A stretch of DNA of 64,000 nucleotides from Heracleum sosnowskyi (lineage: Eukaryota > Streptophyta > Magnoliopsida > Apiales > Apiaceae): the NCBI GenBank assembly GCA_030848705.1, contig CM061235.1, positions 135,105,228-135,169,227 on the forward strand, given 5' to 3'. The translations under genes and the position numbers were made by a program. Under the pieces are notes generated by a model that worked only from the letters and a program-made list of their open reading frames with translations, was not told the origin of the DNA and did no database searches. This document shows positions 11,801 through 21,686 of this stretch, one piece after another; positions within the stretch are counted from its first letter, which is position 1, and each line of letters starts with the position of its first letter.

Positions 11801-13059
11801 CCCTTGATAATCACTTTACTACCAGTTTCAGACAATTGACCCAAAGAGATTATATTATTGCATAAACTAGGGATAAAATATACCTCCCTCAGAGTACATT
11901 TCTTGCCGTCCTGAGTCGTGAAACTGATTGATCCTTTGCCATGTATCTTGACAGTAGATCCATCCCCAAACCTGACTTCACCTCTCACCCCTTCATCCAA
12001 CGTAGTGAACTTCGAACGGTGGCCAGTCATGTGGTTAGAAGCCCCATTATCAAGGTACCATATGCTTGAGTCCTTGTATTCCTCGTTCCCTGTTCTGTTT
12101 AGCCTTGGGTTCACCCCTCCTACATTCAACAAAATTACTTCGTCCTTGACATTAACACATTTTGCTAGTAAGAGGGTGGGTTCATCATCAAGTACCTGTG
12201 CCAAGTTGACCTCGTGTATTGGCTCCTTTTCTCGCTTAGTCTTACGACACTCTGCAGCATAGTGTCCGTAAGCACTACAAGCAAAACATCGTACTTTTGC
12301 TCTGTCACGTCCTCCTCTGGGAAAATCTCTACCTCTGGATTCACCCCGTGAGCTATTTCTGTTAGCTCGCTTTAGCCACTCATCTCGAGTGAGTAGTAAC
12401 TGGCCATCCTTATTCTCCCTCTTCAACCATTCTTCCTCGGTAAGAAGGAGTTGCTGTTCACCATTATCACTCTTCCCACGCAACCTTTCTTCGTGGGCCT
12501 TAAGGGAACCCACTGTCTCCTCAACGGACATCTGCTCCAGGTTTCCGAACTGCTCGATGGCTGAAGCTATCTGCAGGAATTTGGTGGGTACAGCTCGCAG
12601 AATTTTCTTGACCACGTACGCTTCTTCAATTTTCTCGCCCAAAGCTCGAATATTTGTTACCAAACCGTTCAGTCTCATACAGAAATCGTCAAGTTGCTCA
12701 GTGTCTTTCATAGTGAGAGCCTCAAACTCCGACTTGAGAGTTTGAACTTTCGCTTTCTTTACTTTGTCTGCACCTAAATGCACCGTTTTGATTGCATCCC
12801 ACGCCTCCTTTGAAGTTTTCTTCTCGGCAATAGACAGCAACAAATCCTCGCCAATTCCCTGGTAGATGATGGCCATGGCTCGCTTATCCACTTTTTCCTC
12901 GACAACAGCCTTAGGATCTTTAGGCTCGATAGCATCCCACACACCGTGGGCTTGCATAAAAATTTTCATTCTCATTGACCATGTCGTGTAGTTTGTTTTG
13001 GTAAGCATAGGATAGCTTAAGCCAAATGAACTGCTCTCTTTTCCCTTACCGACGTCCAT
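8872..13059 (-). CDS. Copia Gag-Pol polyprotein, 1395 aa, intact
   Basis: Domains in order: Gag (about 1-250); a CCHC zinc knuckle at 258-271 (C-X2-C-X4-H-X4-C); an aspartic protease at about 334-345 where the usual DSG/DTG triad reads D-N-G (337-339); integrase with the HHCC finger (H468, H473, C501, C504) and catalytic D532, D595, E631; reverse transcriptase with YVDD at 1078-1081; and RNase H to the end. There is no stop or frameshift over 4.2 kb. The ATG at 13059 is the first one after the PBS, only 10 bp away. The protein should form the virus-like particle and copy and integrate the element. The D-N-G protease recurs, as I recall, in some copia lineages, so it is not by itself a defect. 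Confidence 0.95.
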   Translation of the reverse strand: MDVGKGKESSSFGLSYPMLTKTNYTTWSMRMKIFMQAHGVWDAIEPKDPKAVVEEKVDKRAMAIIYQGIGEDLLLSIAEKKTSKEAWDAIKTVHLGADKVKKAKVQTLKSEFEALTMKDTEQLDDFCMRLNGLVTNIRALGEKIEEAYVVKKILRAVPTKFLQIASAIEQFGNLEQMSVEETVGSLKAHEERLRGKSDNGEQQLLLTEEEWLKRENKDGQLLLTRDEWLKRANRNSSRGESRGRDFPRGGRDRAKVRCFACSAYGHYAAECRKTKREKEPIHEVNLAQVLDDEPTLLLAKCVNVKDEVILLNVGGVNPRLNRTGNEEYKDSSIWYLDNGASNHMTGHRSKFTTLDEGVRGEVRFGDGSTVKIHGKGSISFTTQDGKKCTLREVYFIPSLCNNIISLGQLSETGSKVIIKGEFLWVYNDRNVMVMKVKRSANRLYKVIIKDVNGVCLLTKADELTWLWHSRLGHVNFNSMNLMSKNRMAYGLPTFTHPKDVCKGCLMSKQTRRPFPSHSDFSVKERLELIHGDICGPISPSTRSGNKYFLLFVDDFSRAMWVYMLRTKDEALTYFKCFKAQVEKESNQVIKVLRTDRGGEFCSNDFKNFCADVGIARHFTAPYTPQQNGVVERRNRTVVAMGRSLLKERDMPSYMWGEAIRHAVYLLNRLPTRAVEGATPYESWSKRKPQVEHIKVFGCLAYMKVPTVHTTKLDNRSLCVVHLGRETGTKAYRLYNPDTGSVHISRDVVFDEAKGWNWENKVDENTQVPFTFSVEGAFSEETQDEEMSNSEGSAQFDNTEGNQSFSPQISHVQSSQTGASQSPPSRSSTVSQRHTAGNEFTVEDTYDGSEPPRHFRSLRDINNEAEQIELDEDLADELLFAGVDEPVYFKQAVKENCWRHAMDCEIEAIERNKTWELTDLPPGHKAIALKWVYKVKRDTDGNILKHKARLVAKGFVQKHGIDFEEVFAPVTRMETVRLLLALVAQSSWKVHHLDVKSAFLNGQLYEEVYVQQPEGYESEGQESKVYRLFKALYGLRQAPRAWYTQLNKCLEKLGFQKCPLEHAVYTKREGDETLIVGVYVDDLIITGTNEKSIVEFKAQMSKEFEMSDMGLLSYYLGIEVKQGEGHIELKQVAYAKKVLEKAGLTDCNPAKFPMEPKVQLHKDEQGKAINSTDYKSMVGGLRYLVHTRPDIAYAVGLVSRFMERPTVLHQTAMKRIMRYVKGTLNYGLVYTRGHSDYMLSGFSDSDLAGDIVDRKSTGGMAFYLDESLITWVSQKQRCVALSSCEAEFMAATAAACQGIWLQSLLSQIMNVKTGPVVLYIDNRSAIDLAKNPVFHGRSKHIDVRYHFIRECVEKGSIVIKHVSTELQRADILTKPMSIVKFERMRRLLGVKDLNQF

Positions 13060-13069
13060 GGATGTGTAG

Positions 13070-13081
13070 GCTCTGATACCA
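13070..13081 (-). other. Primer binding site (initiator Met tRNA)
   Basis: TGGTATCAGAGC on the minus strand is the standard 12-base PBS of plant copia elements and lies next to the 5' LTR. Confidence 0.95.
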
Positions 13082-13083
13082 GA

Positions 13084-13382
13084 TATAGGATGTAAACAAA
13101 GTAATATAAACTCAAAGATTAAACTAACTTGCTGGTGTATTATTTCTGAATGGATAAATTGAAGAGATAACTGGAAAATGAGAACATACAGGGAGTTTTA
13201 AACGGGAAAACTACTCCTACAAATCAGGGACTACATGCCTGATTCAAAGCCACTACTTTCCTAAATAAGCTCAACTAAATGAGACCTATTCCAGCTGCTT
13301 ACAATACGTACAGCTGACTTATTCCAATCACACAAAAGAAGAAAACAATCAATCACATTTAGATTAAATATTTATTCCAACA
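13084..13382 (-). repeat. 5' LTR of the 8.6-13.4 kb copia element
   Basis: Same 299-bp sequence as the 3' LTR. The PBS follows on its inner side after a 2-base spacer. It should carry the promoter for the polyprotein transcript. Confidence 0.95.
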
Positions 13383-13387
13383 TGCGA

Positions 13388-14105
13388 GTCATGTGACAGA
13401 ATCTAAAATTATCATAATAACCATCTTTAGGTACAGAGTACAGACAGAATCTGCTATATAATTATAAATATTCAGTTAAGTCAGTTTGATTACAATCCAA
13501 AAAAATATGACTTGCTAACCGTTTTTGCGGGACTTGATGCGGGCAGCTATGGAAAACAGAGCTCTTCGAACAGGGCACACCATCTTCTCCCACAAATCCA
13601 TTACCTTCTTTATTATTATTCTCCTCCCTGCTCCTCTGAGACCGACTTACTCTGCTGCGACACCTTCTCTCTCCCTAACAACTGCTACGACTTAGTACAG
13701 TTTATGTGTCTTAGAAGTTTGTATTCAAGTTTTCGTTTAATAGAGTTATTTTTTCAGCAGATACGAAGAGACTTAACAGAGTGAAGAGAAGATGTTTGAG
13801 TACTTCAAAGGTTGCTAGATTGCTAAAGATTAGCTACTAAATGGCGATAATATACTCTACTAGCAGTCTCTCTGCTCTTCTAATCACTGTTTTTAACTTT
13901 AATCGTAGACTAATCAATAAATGGAAGTGCCACGTGGTTGTCATTGGTGGACCTATTATATTTCTTTTCTGGGAGCCTATAGCAATCCATCTCGATCGAC
14001 TGTTCCTTTGGCTCTTTCAATTTTTTATGCCCCGCACTTTCTTGTTGATTTCGCGTTTTGTACTTGTGTTTGTTAGTCAGTCAGTGCATGCATGGTTGGA
14101 ATCTA
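13388..14105. other. Intergenic, no gene seen
   Basis: Short ORFs only, with no conserved content recognised. Confidence 0.5.
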
Positions 14106-14368
14106 CTTCCTTTCCTCCGTCCCTCTCATTTCTTTATACTTTTCTTTTTGTTACGTCTCATTCATTTTTTTACATACCAAAAATAGCAACATTTTATAAT
14201 ATAAAATCCAATCACATTCACTACTTTCCTTCACTATATCTACTTTATACCCACTTTATACATTAAATATTGATTGGTCCCACCATTTTACTCATTTTTC
14301 TTACTTTTCTCTATTAATTTATACTTTTTCTTAACCTCCGTGCCGTGAATTGAGGGAGACGGAGGGAG
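14106..14368. mobile_element. Stowaway MITE (Tc1/mariner type)
   Basis: The right end read on the minus strand starts CTCCCTCCGTCTCCCTCA, the classic Stowaway terminus. The left end (CTTCCTTTCCTCCGTCCCTC) is its inverted, slightly diverged partner. TA dinucleotides flank both ends (14104-14105 and 14369-14370), as expected for this superfamily. The element is 263 bp and AT-rich, with no coding capacity. Confidence 0.9.
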
Positions 14369-14370
14369 TA

Positions 14371-15099
14371 TCTAACTAAACATTTGTAGATGTATATCCA
14401 CTTAAAAGTAGGTCCGAGCAGAGTGAAGTCAAAGCAATTTTATCACCGTTCCTCTTTGTAGAAACTACAAACACAATCTCTCTGCATACTTTTAAGAATG
14501 TATTTTGTAGTTAAACTGAATCAAACCAAACATATACGATATCCGATACTTAAAAATATATTGAAAGAATATACAACGTATAGGTAGACCTTAATTTATT
14601 ATGCGAAATTAATTTTGGAATATCTAACACCTAACACCTGACACCTCCCGATTCCGTCACAGTCCATATATCTGAATAAAAAGAAATTGAAATATCAGGA
14701 AGAGTGGAAGATGGTGGTAGAAAGTATAGTGAAGTGTCGGTGGTGACTTGAAAACGATTGGCTATCCGACAGCCGGCTTATTTGAAACCATTTTGTATTA
14801 TTCTGTCGGATCAATCAATTAAACGGATACACCCGTAAAAGTGACTCTTATTACAATAACTAGCTCCTACAAACACTCCACGACTTGCAGACCAAGTCAT
14901 CAGCTAGGAACTCGGTTTGCAGCAAACATAAAACAACAGTAAAAGAAACATTACAAGTTTAGATTAAAAACCAACCGTTTGTACTGCATTGTGAACGTCT
15001 GTATATAAAATTCATCACTTGGTAAAGAGAATAATCTTCTCCTTTGAGTTTCAGAATAATCAAAAAAGGAAAGTGTTCAATTGGAACATGAAAACGTGA
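14371..15099. other. Intergenic, no gene seen
   Basis: AT-rich sequence without supported genes. Confidence 0.45.
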
Positions 15100-15275
15100 C
15101 TAAATTGGTCCTAGTTACTCTTCGGGACGGAGTGGAAAAAGGGAGGGGATTCTCGAACGCGTAAAAGGATCCAATGACTTCGAAAGAATTGAACGAGGAG
15201 CCGTATGAGGTGAAAATCTCATGTACGTTTCTGTAGAGTGGCAGTAAGGGTGACTTATCTGTCAACTTTTCCACT
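15100..15275 (+). other. Nuclear plastid DNA insertion: 3' half of rps12 trans-spliced intron
   Basis: The segment matches, from memory, the chloroplast sequence just upstream of rps12 exon 2. It contains group II intron domain V at 15198-15231 (GAGCCGTATGAGG, GAAA-type loop, then the closing strand) and the following intron end. The match stops 4 bases into the exon (CCACTA). Domain V carries one change in its closing stem (TACGTTTC where the plastid has TACGGTTC), and there is a small change near 15160. It cannot be functional in the nucleus; it is a NUPT of about 175 bp. Confidence 0.85.
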
Positions 15276-15974
15276 AAATATCATTGAACAAAGAATCAAC
15301 AGTTTAACTAGCGGATAATCTAAACTAAAACCTCTTATTTTCAAAAAAATTTACTTTTTTATTTTTTTTAACTAAAATCTTTTATTTTTTAAAAATATCA
15401 TGAGTAGTTCTATTTAATAAAATAGAACTAGCGGATAATACAAACTACAACAAGGTTATAACTGAAAACAAGCAGCACAAGGCCGGGGTCTTAATATCGG
15501 TTTGTATGTGGTTGTTTCCATAGCTTGATGACATGGTTGATACAACTTATACATATAATAAAATTACAGGGTGTGCATTCAAGCATTGGCTCATCATAGA
15601 TTTGACGATCACAGCATCCACAGCAACGCTTTCTTTTATTTAAAACAAGTCCTTGGCCGTGCTCGTGTAGCTCCTACATGCTTAATCTTGACACTGGAAG
15701 CATTAAACTTGATATTAGAGTATTTGTGGAACTCATTAATACATGCCATATGACAAGATAGATCACATAAACTGCAATGATAAACTGTGATGAACTTGAG
15801 TAGCTGGGTGCCAATGTGCTGTGTGTCTGATTTTTTTGGGCAACGAAGCACATCCAATATCAAGTTGGTTAGCCCTGGTGGTCATGCGTATCCCACTAGA
15901 AAATAACAAGCACCCGTTACATGTGAAAAAATAGAATTATACTTGCGCATGTTTTCAGCTTGATCATACATTAA
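15276..15974. other. Intergenic, no gene seen
   Basis: No supported coding region. The last 60 bp lead directly into the CACTA terminus at 15975. Confidence 0.45.
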
Positions 15975-18344
15975 CACTACAAAAAAATCGGCTAATTTCG
16001 ACCATAGAAAAACGGTCGAAATTAGCTAATTTCCACCGTAAACGGTCGAATTTAACTAATTTCGACCAAAAATAAAAAGGTCGTTTTTAGCTTGGTCGAA
16101 ATTGCTCAAAACGGTCGAAATTAGCTAATTTCGATCGTCTATTTTCGACCATATAAATTCGACCCACTAAATTCGACCAAATATTTCAAAATTTTGAAAT
16201 TTTGAAATTTTGGTAAAAATTTCAAAATTTCGAATTTTGGCGCCCAAAGTGAATTTAATTCGACCAAATATGGTCGAATTTAGTATGCTAAATTCGACCG
16301 AATACAGTCAAAATTATTTGTTAAATTCGACCAAATTCGGTCGAATTTAACGAACACCAGTTTTAAAAAAAAAAGCAGCAGAATCTGCTACCCAAGAAAT
16401 GCAAAAAATTTCTGCAATTTTTCACTAGTTTCTACATATGAAGAAGGATGATTACATTAAATAATAATGGATATAATAGTTATTTTTTCTACTAATCCTA
16501 AATAATATACATAACTAATATTGGACTAAAAATACAATAATTTTTCATTCTTTTTTATACACATAATTAAAAATCAAACACTATAAAAATTACTCTACCC
16601 CAATAATATCCAAATGTGAAAAAATTAAAAAAAAAATTAACTTAATGTGTGTATAATTATAATGACTTGTGTTATTTCGCTTTTAAGTTACCGGAAATGA
16701 ACTCGTCGGAGGTCGTAGAGGCCGGAAGTGGTGAAGATGAACTCGTCGGAATTAATTGGGATGAACTCGCCAAATGTTAAAAATGTAATTAAAGGATGTG
16801 CTAATATAAAGGATGTATATATATTGTTTGAAATGTATGAAACATGTGTTAGTATTTATGTATATAAATTGATATGTATGTTTGTTAGAGAAGAAGAATG
16901 GAGTAGGAGTATATGTATGTTTGTTAGAGAAGAAGAATGGAGTAGGAGTATAGAAGAATGTTTATGAGAGAATATGAATGGATGAAAAATATAAAAGAGA
17001 AGAAGATGAATGTAATTGAATTAATGGTTAGGATGAAATATTTTAGGAAAGAAATCAATGGTCTAGATTGAATATAAAAGAGCAATCCATGTGCTTGTTT
17101 TTCAGCCACTGCAAGCGTGACACGTGGCATGAATAATTTGACTTATTCTGAATTTTACTAAATTCAACCAAATTTGGTTGAAAACAGAACACGGGTAAAT
17201 TCGACTGATATCAGTTGAATTTAGCTAAATTCGACCGAAACCTAAGTCGGTCGAATTTAGCTAAATTCGACCGAAACTTGAGTTGGTCGAATTTAGCTAA
17301 ATTTGACCGATATCAGTCGAACTAAATCTTAAATTCAACCAACTAGGGTTTGTGGTCGAATTTAGTGTAGGTGACATATATATTTGTTAAAATGTTTAAG
17401 ATATTAATATTTAAATTAATTAATTTTTTGCACACATTATATTTTTTTGATAATCTTCACATCCGTACGGTTGGATTAATCAAAATAATTTTTAAATAAA
17501 ACAAAAACTCTAACCCTAGCCCAACCCCTAAATCTAAACCCTAAACCCCCCCATATTCTACTCAACTATGGCGATGTACAGAGCTATGAAGATTTGTTTT
17601 TTTTCTACCGACTATTATTTATTCAAATTTATTTTATTGAATGTAGTATGTCGTCAAAATACTTTCATATTTGTTTTGTATTTTTTAACAACAATTAGAT
17701 ATTTTATTTAATTTTTCTAAAAATATCAAAAAATGAAAGTTCAAAATTTTCTAATCATATAAAATTTTTGTACTAACTAAATTTTTACATGTAGTGAATG
17801 GTATCCTTGTATTTTTATTTATTTTTCATGATGTGTACAAACATTTTTAAAATTAATAACATATTTAAAAAATTCTGAAAAAAATAAATTCAACTGAATT
17901 CGGTCACATTTATTAAATTCGACTAAATTCGGTTGAAAATATATTTGAATAGTTTGAGGAATTTTGGGTGGGAAATTTCCCACTTTTTACCGAAATTCAA
18001 AAAATATAGGCGGCAAAATTACCGCCAAGCTTAATTTTAAATTCGACCGAATTTGGTCGAATTTAGTTTTCAAAATTTAATATTTTGGCGGGACTTTTCC
18101 CTCCTTTTTTGGGGGGATTTTATTTTCGACCAGACAAAAAAATCGGTCGAATTTAGTATTAAATTCGATCGATAAGAAAAATTAGTCGAATTTAGTAGTA
18201 AATTCGACCGATCAAATTCGACCATTTTTATTTTCTACCAAAAACGGTCGAATTTAGCCGCAGTCCATAAATTCGACCACAAACGGTTGAATTTAGCCGC
18301 GGTCGAATTTGGGAGGTCGAAATTGCCCATAATTTCTTGTAGTG
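15975..18344. mobile_element. Non-autonomous CACTA (En/Spm-type) transposon
   Basis: The ends are CACTACAAAAAAATCGGC on the left and, reverse-complemented, CACTACAAGAAATTATGGGC on the right. Both are flanked by the 3-bp duplication TAA (15972-15974 and 18345-18347), typical of CACTA elements. Both subterminal regions are packed with direct and inverted copies of a word like AATTCGACC(A/G)AATTTGGTCG, the usual binding array for the transposase. The 2370-bp body has no transposase ORF, so mobility would depend on an enzyme made elsewhere. A 39-bp tandem duplication at about 16878-16955 creates a spurious 79-codon ORF. Confidence 0.92.
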
Positions 18345-18497
18345 TAAACTGTTTAAGAATTATACTTAAAATATACTTAAGATTGTTAGAAGGAGAATAA
18401 TACCCTTAAATTAGAGTGTTGATAGATGTTCCGGACAAAAGTAGATTAAGATAACAAATTCAAAGGTATAAAATAGATTGAGATTAGTATCTTGATT

Positions 18498-18600
18498 AAA
18501 CAACTAAGTGATAATAATCGGGTTTTGATTCAACAACTAAGTGATTATAATCGGGTCGGGTGAATCTTGTTTCAACAACTAAGTGATTATAATCGGGTTT
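18498..18600. repeat. Short tandem repeat, three units
   Basis: Three copies of AACAACTAAGTGATTATAATCGGGT occur with uneven spacing of about 36-41 bp. A degenerate related copy follows near 18708-18740. Confidence 0.65.
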
Positions 18601-19315
18601 GGTGACTGATGCTGATGGATATAATAATAATAATATAATATATTTGGTACAATAATATTACTATAATATATTTTAGATCAATATTATTGATTGAGATTAA
18701 TTTCTTGATTTAATAACTAAATGATTATAATTGAGTATCATGAGTAATCTGATTTGACGCTAATGAATATAATAATAATATAATATATTTTAGTACAATA
18801 ATAATATTATAAAATATTTTTTATTAGTATTTTTTTTGAAAACAAAGAATTTTATGTGAGAGATAGAAATTTATTTATTTAAAAAATAATAATATAGAAC
18901 TCGATAGAGTTTTTACGTGAGATATGATTTTAGGTGTGGAACCAAAAAAAAGTGTGAACCAAATTTGATACCATAATAATTTAATATATTCTAGTACAAC
19001 AATAATATTATAATATATATTTTAGATTAATATTTTTTTAAATCTATAATTTTATGTGAGATATGATTTTTTTGTGGGATAAAATTTTATTTTTTTTTAA
19101 AAAAACAACATGAAACTCTACGTGAGATATAGTATTTTCACATGAAATCAATATACTTATATAAAGGAGAAGACGGGGTCGGTAGGGTGGCGCCTCTAGA
19201 ATCGCTCCGTTCTATTTTTCTAATTTTCTCAATTTTTCACAATTTTTAATTTTAATAATTACAACTTCCTTTATTATTTTCGATTTTGTAGGAAGGAAAT
19301 TGAAAATTACACTTT

Positions 19316-20095
19316 TATTATTTTCAAACTTGATAGAACTTTCTTTTATTATTTTCAAAATTGATAGAACTTTCTTTGATTTAGAAAATTACAACTTCCT
19401 AATTATTTTCGAATTTGTAGGACTTGATAGAACTTTCTTTGATTTAGAAAATTAAAACTTCCTTATTATTTTCGAATTTGTAGGCTTGATAGAACTTTCT
19501 TTTATTATTTTCAAAATTGATAGAACTTTCTTTGATTTAGAAAATTACAACTTCCTTATTATTTTCGAATTTGTAGGACTTGATAGAACTTTCTTTGATT
19601 TAGAAAATTACAATTTCCTTATTATTTTCGAATTTGTAGGACTTGATAGAATTTTCTTTGATTTAGAAAATTACAACTTCCTTATTATTTTTGAATTTGT
19701 AGGCTTGATAGAACTTTATTTTATTATTTTCAAACTTGATAGAACTTTCTTTGATTTAGAAAATTACAACTTCCTTATTATTTTTGAATTTGTAGGCTTG
19801 ATAGAACTTTCTTTTATTATTTTCAAACTTAATAGAACTTTCTTTGATTTAAAAAATTAAAACTTCTTTATTATTTTCGAATTTGTAAGACTTGATAGAA
19901 CTTTCTTTGATTTGGAAAATTACAACTTCCTTATTATTTTCGAATTTGTAGGCTCTTATGTTAATAATTGCAATTTTATTTTTTATTATTTTCAATCTTG
20001 ATATAATTTTCTTTTATTATTTTCAAACTTGATAGAACTTTTTTTGATTTAGAAAATTACAACTTTCTTATTATTTTCGAATTTTTAGGATCTTA
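19316..20095. repeat. Minisatellite, about nine 62-63 bp units
   Basis: The unit contains CTTGATAGAACTTTCTTTGA followed by a run ending TTTTCGAATTTGTAGG. About nine copies are present, some separated by a 31-bp shorter version (CTTGATAGAACTTTCTTTTA type). Copies differ by a few bases. The repeat stays open in one plus-strand frame and produces a false 124-codon ORF. Confidence 0.85.
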
Positions 20096-20189
20096 TGTTA
20101 ATAGAGCGGTGAGGTGGCGGCTCTCGAATAGCTTCGATCTATTTTTCTAATTTTCTCAAAATTTTGAATTATTAATATCAAAATTTCGA

Positions 20190-20530
20190 AAATGTCTCAA
20201 TTGCCTTTAAAATCTTTACTAATAGTGGAAACTAAATATACAATTTTAATATTCTCGCATTTAAATTTTTTACTAATGGAGGAAACTAAATATACAATTT
20301 TAATATTCTCCTAAATTTTTGATTAAAAAATATCTCAAATATCTTTTAAATATTTACTACCGGAGGAAACTAAATATACAATTTTAATATTTATATTTAC
20401 TAATTGATGAAACTAAATATACAATTTTAATATTTATATTTACTAATTGAGGAAACTAAATATACAATTTTAATATTGTTCTAGATTTTTTATGAATATA
20501 CTTACTAACATTGAAAACTAAATATATTAT
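20190..20530. repeat. Second minisatellite, AT-rich, about six units
   Basis: Units of about 40-70 bp share GAAACTAAATATACAATTTT; the last copies are diverged. It lies in the second half of the composite element and is unrelated in sequence to the 63-bp array. Confidence 0.75.
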
Positions 20531-21369
20531 CATAATACTTTCCTGAATTTCTATTTAAGTCAAAAATTAAAATTTTAAAAAATGTTTGAAAAATATTATG
20601 GAGAAGCCTGAATTTTTTAATTTATGAATTTTCTATTCAATATTCTCAATTCCATTCGTACTATTTTCTAACAAAGGAAACTAAATATAGTATGTTAATA
20701 TTTTCCTAAATATTCTCTATTAATCCAATTTATTTACTAATTTCTTTTTTTATTATCTTTCAGGAAGCTAAATATGCTATGTTAATATTTTTAATTTTTT
20801 TTTTCAAGTCTAAATTATTTACTAATTACTTCCTACTATGTTCTAACGGAGAAAACTAAGTATACTATATTAATATACTCCTAAACTTACTTTACGAGTC
20901 CAATTTAATTTACTAATTTTTTTACTATATTTTAATCGAGGAAATTAATAAAGAAGACGATTTGAGTAACAAAGAAGATGATTTGAGTGGCGCCACCTCG
21001 CCGCCCCCTTCTTCTCTTTTATTTAAATAAGATAAAATAAAATATAGAAATCTTATTTTTTTTCATTTGTTTTCTCGAGTAACTATATTTTAAACAATAA
21101 AAATAAGAATTTTTAAAAATATTTAAATTAAATTTTACGATATAATAAAATTGATTGATATGTGATGTAATTGATTTAGTAAATTAGTTTGTTATCTATT
21201 TTGATTTGATAATAATGAGAAAGCGGGTAATTGGGAGAAAACATGTTTAACGAGAGAGCGATTCAGGAGGAAGATATTACATGCTAGAATTTAATGTTGA
21301 TTTTATATTATGTATTTTAAAATAAAAGGGGTGAAAACCCTAAATAATCATTTTTAATAAGAATTTTCC

Positions 21370-21665
21370 AAAATACCCATTGGCGCTACAGGTGCCCTAA
21401 ATACCGACGGGATACGCTACTGGTAGAGGAGTATCAAACATATACGATAGCACTAAAGGAGTATTGCATATACATGTTTTTCCAGCTGGGGTATTATAGT
21501 AGTTATGCCTCTGTCTGTGGTGAATCGTATAGACACGCTACCACAAAATATGTTAACGAAATCCTAGATACGCTTCTGGCTTTGGAGTATCGTACAAACA
21601 CGCTACTGCAGAATGAGTGTTTTTTGGCAAACATGCTGCTACATAAGGAGTATCACCAATGCAAT
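21370..21665. repeat. Degenerate repeat with about 30-bp period
   Basis: Roughly eight units each contain a word like (A)CGCTACTG and a word like GAGTATC, with drifted spacers. It overlaps a 70-codon ORF (21474-21686) that has no recognisable domain. Confidence 0.4.
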
Positions 21666-21686
21666 CATTCAAATCCCCCAAATTAG

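Larger units (their letters stand above)
8559..13382 (-). mobile_element. Complete Ty1/copia retrotransposon with identical LTRs
   Basis: This 4824-bp element has 299-bp LTRs at 8559-8857 and 13084-13382 that look identical by eye. The 5-bp target duplication TGCGA lies at 8554-8558 and 13383-13387. The PBS (TGGTATCAGAGC on the minus strand, complementary to initiator Met tRNA) is at 13070-13081. A purine tract (AAGGGGGAG on minus) lies just inside the 3' LTR at about 8858-8870. One uninterrupted polyprotein ORF fills the inside. Everything needed for autonomous retrotransposition is visible, so this is a young and probably active copy. The Gag style suggests the Ivana/Oryco group, with low certainty. 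Confidence 0.95.
19160..21022. mobile_element. Composite repeat element with GC-rich inverted ends
   Basis: The left end (near 19162-19195, GGAGAAGACGGGGTCGG then AGGGTGGCGCC) and the inverted right end (near 20990-21020, AGAGAAGAAGGGGGCGGCG then AGGTGGCGCC) are about 32-bp inverted partners in otherwise very AT-rich DNA. A third copy of the left-end module lies at about 20100-20155, so the unit looks like two modules joined head to tail. No transposase ORF and no convincing target duplication were found, so the superfamily is open (Mutator-like or Helitron-derived). Confidence 0.55.

Noticed and set aside
16728..16967. 79-codon ORF inside the CACTA element
   Set aside because: It lies over a 39-bp tandem duplication in non-coding transposon DNA and has no domain.
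19486..19860. 124-codon ORF with a repeating peptide
   Set aside because: It only reads through the 63-bp minisatellite; the repeat length is divisible by three and AT-rich, so the peptide repeat is an artefact.
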